From NCBI RefSeq assembly GCF_003865365.1, contig NZ_RQVR01000007.1:62001-126000 (forward strand): DNA of 64,000 nt, read 5' to 3'. The notes beneath the pieces were generated by a model. That model ran no database searches. It saw nothing but the letters and a program-made list of their open reading frames with translations, and was not told the DNA's origin. Positions within the stretch are counted from its first letter, which is position 1. Every line of letters begins with the position of its first letter. Source of the stretch: Flavobacterium macacae. Lineage in GTDB: Bacteria > Bacteroidota > Bacteroidia > Flavobacteriales > Flavobacteriaceae. The position numbers and the translations under genes are program-made. Below, one piece after another: positions 17,524 through 25,248 of this stretch.

Positions 17524-18078
17524 ATGAAAGTAACAAGGTTAGCACTTTTTTTATTATTCGTATTTATTTCCTGCCAAGAAAAAAGCAGGTAGAAAATAGG
17601 ACAAAATAACGGTGAAATTCTTTATAGTAATGAAATCGAACCGTTAGTGAAAAAGCAACTCGAAGCTGGTTATGCTGCAGAGAAAGACGAGACAGATTAT
17701 CCAAATTATGATTTGACTGAAGAGGACTTAAATGCTTCTAATGCAATTTTGAAAGGATATTTGACAAGCAATGGCTATAAATCTCCAGCAAATGAAGAAT
17801 TTGGAAAAAGAATAGAAAGCATTTTTAATAGAAAACTTGATTTCAGTTCTGATAAAAAAACTGTTATTGTAAGTTTCACTTCGCCTTGTGAAAAGGAAAT
17901 GAAATTTTTGAAAAATAAAGATTTGGATTATGTAAATTACATCAGCAAGGATGGAAATTTTCTTTCTGAATTGTTCTTTATTCCAGAGATTTTGGAGTAT
18001 CAAAAAATGTTTCCTGAAATAGTAACTTTTGAGAATGATTTGCCTGAAGAAACTAACGAAATTAAAATTTATAAGTGA
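17524..18078 (+). pseudogene. Lipoprotein (putative immunity) with in-frame nonsense codon
   Basis: ATG 17524 starts a lipoprotein signal (LALFLLFVFISC) but codon 23 is TAG (17590-17592). The same frame then stays open to TGA 18078 (143 residues are readable from a GTG at 17647). The remainder contains ASNAILKGYLTSNGYKSP and FSSDKKTVIVSFTSPCEKEM and has no recognised domain. It sits directly after the broken effector copy 1, the place of an immunity gene. A cytoplasmic product from GTG 17647 cannot be excluded, but it would lack the lipid anchor. Confidence 0.75.
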
Positions 18079-18767
18079 AATGTAAAACCCGATTTGTCTC
18101 GAGAAAGGTCACAGAATTTAAGAACCGTTTTGGCAAGAAATAAGTTTCTTTTTAATGACAGCAAAGCTGATTTAGAATGGCTTTTGGCTAATGACAAAGA
18201 TTTCTTGAAAATGCTTGTTTTTACCTACGGATATGATACAAATGAGAAAATAAACAAACTTGTTCTGAATGATTTTTATACTAAATATGACAAAGCAACG
18301 CCAAAGCAGACTCAAAAAATTGGAGAACTTTTCTTTGCAAAAGATTGCGACGGAAATTTAGACGTGCGTACTGATTTGCTTGATTTCGCAAAACTAAATA
18401 CAACTGCCTCAGATAATAGATTTGTGTATGCGCTCGCAAAGTATGCCTTAGTCTTATTTGACGGCGATGTGGACAATGTTTTTAATGAAGGACAAGGATC
18501 CATCGAAGAAATTTATAAAAGCAGACAAGGCGAAAATCATCGCTTATATTGCAAGTATTGAAAGTCCGGCAACCGAAAAATATAAAAAGGAAAATGCGAC
18601 AGTTTGGAACAATGAAGCCACCGTGATTTATAATATCGCATCTTCACAACCAGAAATTATTCAAATCATAAAGAAAAATAATTACTATAATATTCCAAAT
18701 TTAAAGCAAATTATAGATTCAAGCGAAACAAGAAGCCGAAGCTTATAAATTGCGCATGCCAGATTAG
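18079..18767 (+). pseudogene. 5'-truncated, frameshifted effector gene, copy 2
   Basis: Open directly after the preceding TGA without a proper start (TTG 18094 at best) and without the MSKTAIVGGK-type beginning. The frame shifts at about 18505-18520 (SIEEIYK to KADKAKIIAYIASIE) and probably again near 18725, where QEAEAYKLRMPD followed by TAG 18765 makes better sense. It aligns with copy 1: TYGY, then GELFFAKDCDG against GKLFWTKQCDG, and KKNNYYNIPNLKQIID against QNNFYNLPKFKEWWE. The copies are divergent, so this is an old duplication or separate acquisition of the same toxin family, now decayed. Confidence 0.75.
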
Positions 18768-18785
18768 CTTACGAATTATTCAAAA

Positions 18786-18815
18786 TAAAAAACCCTCACA
18801 TCGCTGCAAGGGTTT
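18786..18815 (-). terminator. Intrinsic terminator of ahcY
   Basis: AACCCT (18791-18796) pairs with AGGGTT (18809-18814). Read on the minus strand it is followed by a TTTTTTATTTTG tract, placing it 30 bases after the ahcY stop. Confidence 0.75.
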
Positions 18816-18843
18816 CTCTATTCTCAATACTGATTTCTCAATA

Positions 18844-20160
18844 CTAATATCTGTAATATTCAGGTTTAAAAGGGCCTGCAACTTCAACGCCAATGTAAGC
18901 CGCTTGGTCATCTCTCAATGTTTCCAATTCAACTCCTAATTTAGCCAAGTGCAAAGCAGCTACTTTTTCATCTAAATGTTTTGGCAGCATATAAACTTCA
19001 TTTTTGTATGAAGCGCTGTTTTTCCACAATTCGATTTGAGCCAAAGTTTGGTTCGTGAAGGAGTTGCTCATCACAAAACTTGGGTGGCCAGTTGCACAAC
19101 CAAGGTTTACCAAACGGCCTTCAGCTAAAATGATGATGTCTTTTCCCGCGATTGTATATTTATCAACTTGTGGTTTGATTTCAACTTTTGTAGCTCCGTG
19201 GTTTTTGTTCAGCCAAGCCATGTCAATTTCATTGTCAAAGTGACCGATGTTACAAACCACAGTTTTGTCTTTCATTTTCTCGAAGTGAGAACCAAGCACA
19301 ATGTCTTTGTTTCCAGTAGTCGTGATAATGATATCCGCGTTAGCGATAACAGTATCTAATTTTTTTACTTCAAAACCGTCCATTGCCGCTTGAAGCGCAC
19401 AAATTGGGTCAATTTCAGTAACCGTTACAATAGAACCAGCACCTCTGAATGAGGCCGCAGTTCCTTTTCCAACGTCACCATAGCCACAAACGATTACTCT
19501 TTTTCCAGCCAACATCAAGTCAGTTGCACGACGAACTGCATCAACAGCAGATTCTTTACAGCCATATTTGTTGTCAAATTTCGATTTAGTAACCGAGTCA
19601 TTTACGTTAATTGCAGGCATTGGCAAAGTTCCAGCTTTCATTCTTTCATAAAGTCTGTGAACGCCAGTAGTCGTTTCTTCAGAAAGACCTTTGATTCCGG
19701 CAACCAATTCAGGGTAACGGTCGATAACCATATTGGTCAAGTCACCACCATCATCAAGAATCATATTTAAAGGCTGACGGTCTTCACCAAAGAATAAAGT
19801 CTGCTCAATACACCAGTCAAAATCTTCTTCGTTCAAGCCTTTCCAAGCATAAACTTGAATTCCAGCAGCAGCAATGGCAGCAGCAGCCTGATCTTGCGTT
19901 GAGAAAATATTACAAGAAGACCAAGTAACTTCAGCTCCAAGAGCGATTAAAGTTTCGATCAAAACTGCCGTTTGGATTGTCATGTGAAGACAACCAGCAA
20001 TTCTTGCACCTTTCAACGGTTGCTCATTTTTAAATTCAGCACGAAGCGCCATCAAACCTGGCATTTCAGCTTCCGCCAATTCAATTTCTTTTCTTCCCCA
20101 AGCTGCAAGAGAAATGTCTTTCACTTTATAAGCCACAAAAGGTAATGTCGTTGTACTCAT
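18844..20160 (-). CDS. ahcY: S-adenosylhomocysteine hydrolase
   Basis: 438 residues, the usual size without the long insertion. It converts S-adenosylhomocysteine to adenosine and homocysteine in the activated methyl cycle, using bound NAD. Visible are the substrate domain ([31 protein letters not shown]), the Rossmann NAD site [17 protein letters not shown], and the conserved end PFKPEYYRY. Monocistronic, with its own terminator, and facing the decayed T6SS relics. A -7 element TAATTTTG lies on the minus strand at 20202-20195. Confidence 0.97.
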   Translation of the reverse strand: MSTTTLPFVAYKVKDISLAAWGRKEIELAEAEMPGLMALRAEFKNEQPLKGARIAGCLHMTIQTAVLIETLIALGAEVTWSSCNIFSTQDQAAAAIAAAGIQVYAWKGLNEEDFDWCIEQTLFFGEDRQPLNMILDDGGDLTNMVIDRYPELVAGIKGLSEETTTGVHRLYERMKAGTLPMPAINVNDSVTKSKFDNKYGCKESAVDAVRRATDLMLAGKRVIVCGYGDVGKGTAASFRGAGSIVTVTEIDPICALQAAMDGFEVKKLDTVIANADIIITTTGNKDIVLGSHFEKMKDKTVVCNIGHFDNEIDMAWLNKNHGATKVEIKPQVDKYTIAGKDIIILAEGRLVNLGCATGHPSFVMSNSFTNQTLAQIELWKNSASYKNEVYMLPKHLDEKVAALHLAKLGVELETLRDDQAAYIGVEVAGPFKPEYYRY

Positions 20161-20194
20161 CTATTTGTATATATTTGTATTATCAAAATTTATG

Positions 20195-20202
20195 CAAAAT
20201 TA
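20195..20202 (-). promoter_or_regulatory. Probable -7 element of the ahcY promoter
   Basis: TAATTTTG on the minus strand fits TAnnTTTG, 35 bases before the ATG. No TTG is found at the expected -33 spacing, so this is tentative. Confidence 0.4.
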
Positions 20203-20443
20203 CGGAATTACTTTTTATTAAAATAATCTATAAATTTTATTTAAGGATTGTTTAATATGCGATGTTTTTAAAGTAGTTAGGAGTGAGATTTTAGAATTGT
20301 GGCATAGAAAAAAAGCAATAGTTATTGGCGTTCAAATCAACCCAAAGCTTAGCGAACTTAGCAAAAACGTTGCATCTTTGCAGTTAAAGTAAGTCCATTC
20401 ACCACACTTCAAAGCCCTAAACCCAAACCTGAACCTAAACAAA

Positions 20444-21079
20444 ATGCCTTTACATAAAACCATACAATACAATCCGAATACCAAAATCTTGATCTGGAAA
20501 ATTACCGAAAGCTTCGACGCGCTTTTCTCTGAAGTCCTCTTAAAAGAAAAAACACTTACAAGGTTGCAAGGAATGAAGTCAGAAACGCACCAAAGAGCTT
20601 TTTTAAGCGTTCGGAAATTATTGCAGGAAACAGGCCACAACGACCTGCAATTGCATTATGACGATTACGGAAAGCCTGCTTTGGATAATGAGAACCACAT
20701 TTCAATAACCCATTCTTTTGATTTTTCTGCCATTATTTTAAGTGACAAAAACGTGGGAATCGATATCGAACAACGCAGGGAAAAAATTATAAGAATAGCC
20801 GATAAATTCGTAGATGATTCTGAATTTTTATTTCTAAACAAAGAAAACCAACAAGATTATATTTCGAAATTAACTGTAATTTGGGGCATCAAAGAAGCCG
20901 TTTTTAAAATCAGAAATGAAAAAGGAATCAGTTTTAAAGACCATATTTTTGTGGCTCCGTTTGAAATGGCAGACTTAAAAGCAGAAGCGTTATTGACTTT
21001 TGAAAACCTAAATGTGAAATTTGAAATCAGCTTTGAAGAAATTGAAAATTACACGTTGGTTTATGCGTTTGAAAAGTAA
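20444..21079 (+). CDS. 4'-phosphopantetheinyl transferase
   Basis: 211 residues. It transfers the phosphopantetheine arm of CoA to a carrier-protein serine. The two magnesium/CoA motifs are present: VGIDIE and WGIKEAVFK, with SITHSFDF before them. The size and two-half layout fit the Sfp/HetI group more than the ~120-residue AcpS, so it may serve fatty acid, polyketide or peptide carriers. It stands alone and is followed after 90 bases by the GGGP synthase gene. Confidence 0.9.
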   Translation: MPLHKTIQYNPNTKILIWKITESFDALFSEVLLKEKTLTRLQGMKSETHQRAFLSVRKLLQETGHNDLQLHYDDYGKPALDNENHISITHSFDFSAIILSDKNVGIDIEQRREKIIRIADKFVDDSEFLFLNKENQQDYISKLTVIWGIKEAVFKIRNEKGISFKDHIFVAPFEMADLKAEALLTFENLNVKFEISFEEIENYTLVYAFEK

Positions 21080-21169
21080 ATTTTTCTAAGATTCGAGCAG
21101 TGCTGTCTGATCTAAGTGCCAGATTATCTAATTTTCTTTGCGTAGCTTTGTGAAAATTTTGCAATCGCT

Positions 21170-21907
21170 GTGGAACAAAAAAATCAAACCATTTATACCG
21201 AAATACTGCAAGCCAAAAGTGCGAACCAAAAATTATTGGCCATTCTTTTAGATCCGGATAAAATTACCACAGATTCGCTTCAAAATATAATTCCGAAAAT
21301 CAATCAATCGCCGGCAACCCACATTTTTATTGGCGGAAGCATTGTTACAGACAACACGATTGACGAGCTGATTTCAGAATTAAAACAAAAAATAAAACTC
21401 CCCATTTTACTTTTTCCAGGAAATCCGTCGCAAATTTCAAACCAAGCCCACGGCATTTTATTCTTGAGTCTGCTTTCGGGCAGAAATCCCGATTTTTTAA
21501 TCGAACACCAAGTAAGAGCGGTGCCTATCTTAAAAAAATCAAAGCTCGAAATTATTTCCACGGGTTATATTTTAATTGAAAGTGGTAATAAAACAGCCGT
21601 TGCATCGGTGAGCAAAACCATTCCGTTGCCAAGACATAATTCGCAAATTGCGGTGGATACCGCTTTGGCAGGCGAGTTTTTAGGAAGCAAATTAATCTAC
21701 CTTGAAGCCGGGAGCGGAGCCAAACTTTCAGTGCCATTAGAAACGATTTCTTTGGTGGCAAAAAACATTTCAATTCCATTAATTGTCGGCGGTGGCATTA
21801 CTACTTTTGACGGAATAAAGGAAGCTTTTTTTGCTGGAGCAGATTTGGTTGTCATCGGAACCGCTTTTGAAAACGACACTAATTTTTTTACTAATTCCAA
21901 TTTTTAA
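21170..21907 (+). CDS. Geranylgeranylglyceryl phosphate synthase family (PcrB-like)
   Basis: 245 residues starting at GTG 21170; no ATG is available nearby. TIM-barrel prenyltransferase linking a polyprenyl diphosphate to glycerol-1-phosphate: LLAILLDPDK near the start, HIFIGGSIV, ISTGYILIESGN, KLIYLEAGSGA, and the phosphate loop VGGGITTFDGI with VVIGTAFE. Bacteroidota homologues of this archaeal-type ether-lipid enzyme are known. A -7-like TAGCTTTG precedes at 21143-21150. pnuC starts five bases after its stop, so the two share a transcript. Confidence 0.88.
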   Translation: MEQKNQTIYTEILQAKSANQKLLAILLDPDKITTDSLQNIIPKINQSPATHIFIGGSIVTDNTIDELISELKQKIKLPILLFPGNPSQISNQAHGILFLSLLSGRNPDFLIEHQVRAVPILKKSKLEIISTGYILIESGNKTAVASVSKTIPLPRHNSQIAVDTALAGEFLGSKLIYLEAGSGAKLSVPLETISLVAKNISIPLIVGGGITTFDGIKEAFFAGADLVVIGTAFENDTNFFTNSNF

Positions 21908-21911
21908 AACA

Positions 21912-22535
21912 ATGATTGATTTTTTCCTTGATACTTATAAAAACGCGACCACATTTGATATTGTGACGGAAGCCACGGTTTTTGTCTTTGGGATTTTGAG
22001 CGTTTATTATGCCAAGAAAGAAAATATATTAGTCTATCCCACGGGAATTATAGCCACATTTTTAACGGTTTACTTGCTTTTTAAAGCCGGATTTTTAGCA
22101 GAAATGGTTCTGAATATTTATTTTTCAATAATGAGCATTTATGGCTGGATTAATTGGTCTAGAATGAAAGGCGACGTACATGTAGTTTCCATTTCACGCA
22201 CAAATACCAAGCAAAAAGTTATTGGAATTGTGCTATTTTTTCTTACTATTGCTGTAACTTATGTAGTGTATCATTTATTCGATAAAGAAATTTTGCCGGC
22301 AAATTATATAGATATCGTCTTATCCGGAATATTTTTTACTGGAATGTGGTACATGGCAATGAAGAAAATTGAAAACTGGACTTTATGGATCATCGGTGAC
22401 GCTATCGCAGTGCCACTTTATGCCGATAGGGGATTGGGAATGTTAGCTGTGCAATACATATTTTTTACAATTTTGGCTATAATGGCTTACATCGAATGGA
22501 GGAAAATCTTAAACAACAAGGAACAGATAAAATAA
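21912..22535 (+). CDS. pnuC: Nicotinamide riboside transporter PnuC
   Basis: 207 residues from ATG 21912; a longer in-frame start would run into the preceding gene. About seven membrane helices with the PnuC signature region KENILVYPTGIIATFLTVYLL, NIYFSIMSIYGWINW and a final AYIEWRKI. PnuC moves nicotinamide riboside across the inner membrane by facilitated diffusion, with trapping by phosphorylation. The next gene, overlapping by 40 bases, begins with a NadR-like riboside kinase domain, which fits this role rather than thiamine uptake. Confidence 0.9.
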   Translation: MIDFFLDTYKNATTFDIVTEATVFVFGILSVYYAKKENILVYPTGIIATFLTVYLLFKAGFLAEMVLNIYFSIMSIYGWINWSRMKGDVHVVSISRTNTKQKVIGIVLFFLTIAVTYVVYHLFDKEILPANYIDIVLSGIFFTGMWYMAMKKIENWTLWIIGDAIAVPLYADRGLGMLAVQYIFFTILAIMAYIEWRKILNNKEQIK

Positions 22536-24610
22536 AAATAGCATTGTACGGTCCCGAATCTACTGGGAAGACGACTTTGGCAAAACAATTGGGGGAAAGA
22601 TTTCAAGCCACCTGGATTCCTGAATTTGCGCGTGAATATCTTCAAGAAAAATGGAATGTTTCTCGAGAAATATGCACAGCTGAAGATTTGATTCCGATTG
22701 CCATTGGGCAAATGAAGCTTGAAAATGAAGCGTTACAGACAACAGAGAAATATCTTTTTTCAGACACTAATTTGATGTGTACCAAAGTGTTTTCTGAAAT
22801 ATATTATGGTTTCTGTGATCCAATTTTAGATAAAGCGGCGATAAAACACAAGTATGATTTGTTTCTGTTAACCGATATTGATGTTCCTTTTGAAAAAGAT
22901 GACTTGCGCGACAAACCCAATGAACGCCCCATGCTTTTAGAGAAATTTGAAAAAGCGTTGGTTGAAAATAAAAAGCCTTATATTTTAATTTCAGGGAATC
23001 AGGACGAGCGTCTTGAAAAAGCGGTCGGTATTATTGAAGACTACACGAAAGCGAAACAGCACGGGTTTTCCTCTTATGATTTTGTCCAAATTTACAGCCA
23101 AGGGATAAAAATTGACACGGTAATAAACGGTTTAGAAGTTTTTAAAAAAGGAATTCCAAAAATCATTCTTGAAAAATCAGCCTCTTTAAATAACGGGATT
23201 AGGGCGCTTTCCGAAAGTGAAGCGAAATATTATGCTAATTTATTCGATTTAAAAAAAGACAGCTTAAAACTGCAGAAATTTGTTCCGGCTTCGGGTGCCG
23301 CAAGCCGAATGTTTAAGTTTTTAAGTGAATTTTTAAATGAATTTAAGCTCGGAAAAGAATCTGTTAATGCTTACATTAATAGAACTAAATGTACAGATTT
23401 GTCTATTTTTTTGATAGGAAAAGATAAATTTCCGTTTTATAAAGCTTTAAAAGAATATACAAAATCAAAATATCCAGAATACAAATCTTGGGATAACGAT
23501 ACCAAATCCTATCATTTTATAAAATTGCTATTGGACCAAAATCATTTTGATTATGCTTCAAAGCCTAAAGCAGTGTTGCCTTTTCACGAATATGCAACCC
23601 ATCTTGCCACGCCGATTGAAGAGCATTTGAATGAAAGTGGCTTTTATGCTTCGTCAAATGCTATTTCGCATCTTCATTTCACAATTTCTGAAGAACATCA
23701 GGTCGAGTTTGAAGAAATATTGAATCAGGTGAAGCCAAAAATTGAGGAAAAATCCAAAACAAAAATAGGTTTGGCTTTTTCCTACCAACACAGATCTACA
23801 GATACGCTGTCAGTTGACTTAAACAATAATCCTTTTAGGACTGAAGACGGAAAATTGTTCTTTAGGCCGGGAGGACACGGTGCTTTGATCGAAAATTTAA
23901 ATGACCTGTATGCGGATGTCATTTTTATTAAAAACATTGATAATGTAATCCAAAATCACATTGAAGTAATTTCATTGTATAAAAAAGCGCTTGCCGGAAC
24001 ATTATTAGAGTTACAAGAAAATATTTTCAGTTTTTTAAGAAATCTGGATTCAGAAACGATTTCAAAAGAAACCTTTGATGAAATTTTACTATTCTTAAAA
24101 GATAAATTGCACATTTCGGTAACGTCAGAATTTAAAAAATACGCAAAAGAATATCGGATTGAATATTTGAAAGAGATTTTAAATCGCCCGATCCGTGTTT
24201 GCGGGATGGTCAAAAATGAAGGCGAACCTGGCGGAGGACCATTTTGGGTAAAAGATGAAGAGGGAGGAAAATCGCTTCAAATTGTAGAAAGTTCTCAAAT
24301 TGATATTGAAAATCCGGCGCAAAAGAAAATTTTGTCAAGTGCCACACATTTTAATCCGGTAGATTTAGTCTGTGCGACAAAAAATTACAAGGGTAAAAAA
24401 TTTGATCTAAAGGAATTTGTCGATCATAACAGCGGTTTTATTGTAGAAAAAACTAAAAATGGCAAGCCGATTAAAGCGTATGAATTGCCAGGTTTGTGGA
24501 ATGGCGCAATGGCCAAATGGATTACAATTTTTGTAGAAGTGCCTTTGATTACCTTTAATCCTGTGAAAACCGTGAATGATTTATTAAAATCGCCACACCA
24601 ACCTCAATAA
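22496..24610 (+). CDS. NadR-like nicotinamide riboside kinase fused to DUF4301
   Basis: 704 residues. Residues ~12-190 are a P-loop kinase of the NadR type: ALYGPESTGKTTLAKQLG Walker A, WIPEFAREYL, and LFLLTDIDVPFEKDDLRD. This domain would phosphorylate riboside brought in by PnuC, whose gene overlaps by 40 bases. Residues ~200-704 match DUF4301 (LQKFVPASGAASRMFKFL, LPFHEYATHLATPIEEHL, RPGGHGALIENLNDL, KNEGEPGGGPFWV). The PASGAASRMFK and RPGGHGALI segments recall nucleotidyltransferase loops of sugar-pyrophosphorylase type. No stop or frame change separates the halves. Kinase assignment firm; the DUF4301 reaction is unknown. Confidence 0.85.
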   Translation: MEENLKQQGTDKIKIALYGPESTGKTTLAKQLGERFQATWIPEFAREYLQEKWNVSREICTAEDLIPIAIGQMKLENEALQTTEKYLFSDTNLMCTKVFSEIYYGFCDPILDKAAIKHKYDLFLLTDIDVPFEKDDLRDKPNERPMLLEKFEKALVENKKPYILISGNQDERLEKAVGIIEDYTKAKQHGFSSYDFVQIYSQGIKIDTVINGLEVFKKGIPKIILEKSASLNNGIRALSESEAKYYANLFDLKKDSLKLQKFVPASGAASRMFKFLSEFLNEFKLGKESVNAYINRTKCTDLSIFLIGKDKFPFYKALKEYTKSKYPEYKSWDNDTKSYHFIKLLLDQNHFDYASKPKAVLPFHEYATHLATPIEEHLNESGFYASSNAISHLHFTISEEHQVEFEEILNQVKPKIEEKSKTKIGLAFSYQHRSTDTLSVDLNNNPFRTEDGKLFFRPGGHGALIENLNDLYADVIFIKNIDNVIQNHIEVISLYKKALAGTLLELQENIFSFLRNLDSETISKETFDEILLFLKDKLHISVTSEFKKYAKEYRIEYLKEILNRPIRVCGMVKNEGEPGGGPFWVKDEEGGKSLQIVESSQIDIENPAQKKILSSATHFNPVDLVCATKNYKGKKFDLKEFVDHNSGFIVEKTKNGKPIKAYELPGLWNGAMAKWITIFVEVPLITFNPVKTVNDLLKSPHQPQ

Positions 24611-24612
24611 CA

Positions 24613-25014
24613 TTGGAACAAGAAAAGATTACATCTGAATTAAAGTTTAAAGCGGTCAGGAGTAGTGGCGCGGGTGGCCAAAATGTCAATAAGGTTGCTT
24701 CAAAAGTGGTGCTGTCCTTTGATTTATGGAAATCAAATGCTTTAAGTGAAGAAGAAAAATTGCTTTTGGAACAAAATTTAGAAGCAAGATGGACCAACGA
24801 TAAAATCTTGATTTTAAATTGTGATGAAGATCGGAGCCAATTAAAAAATAAAGAAATCGTCATCAAAAGATTTTTGCAAATCATCAAGCAAGGTTTGATT
24901 GTTGCAAAGGAAAGGAAGGCGACAAGAGTTCCGAAATCAGTGATTAAGAAACGAATCCAGAACAAAAGAAATCTTTCAGAGAAAAAGGAAAACAGGAGAA
25001 AACCTGATTTTTAA
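24613..25014 (+). CDS. arfB: ArfB/YaeJ-type peptidyl-tRNA hydrolase (ribosome rescue)
   Basis: 133 residues beginning at TTG 24613, two bases after the DUF4301 stop. The release-factor-like catalytic motif GAGGQNVNKV is present and the C-terminal tail is basic (KKRIQNKRNLSEKKENRRK), as needed to enter the empty mRNA channel. It releases peptides from ribosomes stalled without a stop codon. It lacks the codon-recognition domains of RF1/RF2. It likely shares the upstream transcript. Confidence 0.9.
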   Translation: MEQEKITSELKFKAVRSSGAGGQNVNKVASKVVLSFDLWKSNALSEEEKLLLEQNLEARWTNDKILILNCDEDRSQLKNKEIVIKRFLQIIKQGLIVAKERKATRVPKSVIKKRIQNKRNLSEKKENRRKPDF

Positions 25015-25055
25015 ATTTTTCCTAGATTCATCATATGAAATTCATAATTTATAGC

Positions 25056-25063
25056 TAGTTTTG
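25056..25063 (+). promoter_or_regulatory. -7 element upstream of the TPP riboswitch
   Basis: TAGTTTTG fits TAnnTTTG and lies just 5' of the riboswitch core, so transcripts would begin about at the aptamer. A matching -33 TTG is not evident. Confidence 0.45.
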
Positions 25064-25067
25064 CCCT

Positions 25068-25143
25068 GTCTCAAAGGGGTGCTCTAAATAACGAGCTGAG
25101 ATTATACCCAAAGAACCTGGGCGGGTAATGCTGCCAAGGGAAA
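25068..25143 (+). promoter_or_regulatory. TPP (THI-box) riboswitch
   Basis: The conserved thiamin-pyrophosphate aptamer segments appear in order: GGGGTGCTC at 25076-25084, GAGCTGAGAT, ATACCC, AAGAACCTGGGCGGGTAATG, and GCTGCCAAGGGA at the 3' side. It lies about 105 bases before the TonB-dependent receptor gene and should turn it down when thiamin pyrophosphate is plentiful. No T-tailed terminator follows; a palindrome overlaps the receptor's start codon, so control may act on translation. Confidence 0.93.
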
Positions 25144-25230
25144 AAACGACAACATTTTTAGAGTGCACGCTATAAATTTGTCGTAGATCATCAATTTTAA
25201 TTTTAACAACCGAATAATTACCCCTTTTAT

Positions 25231-25248
25231 TTCGTAAAATTTTACGAA
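25231..25248 (+). repeat. 18-base perfect palindrome at the receptor start codon
   Basis: TTCGTAAAATTTTACGAA is its own reverse complement and its last base is the A of the ATG at 25248. As RNA it can form a short hairpin just 5' of the start; as DNA it could be an operator. Confidence 0.6.

Noticed and set aside
1..18800. The T6SS region considered as a prophage or contractile injection (eCIS) locus
   Set aside because: Hcp, VgrG, TssB/C and DUF4280 are present with no tail-fibre, baseplate-J-like, integrase or capsid genes; T6SSiii explains it.
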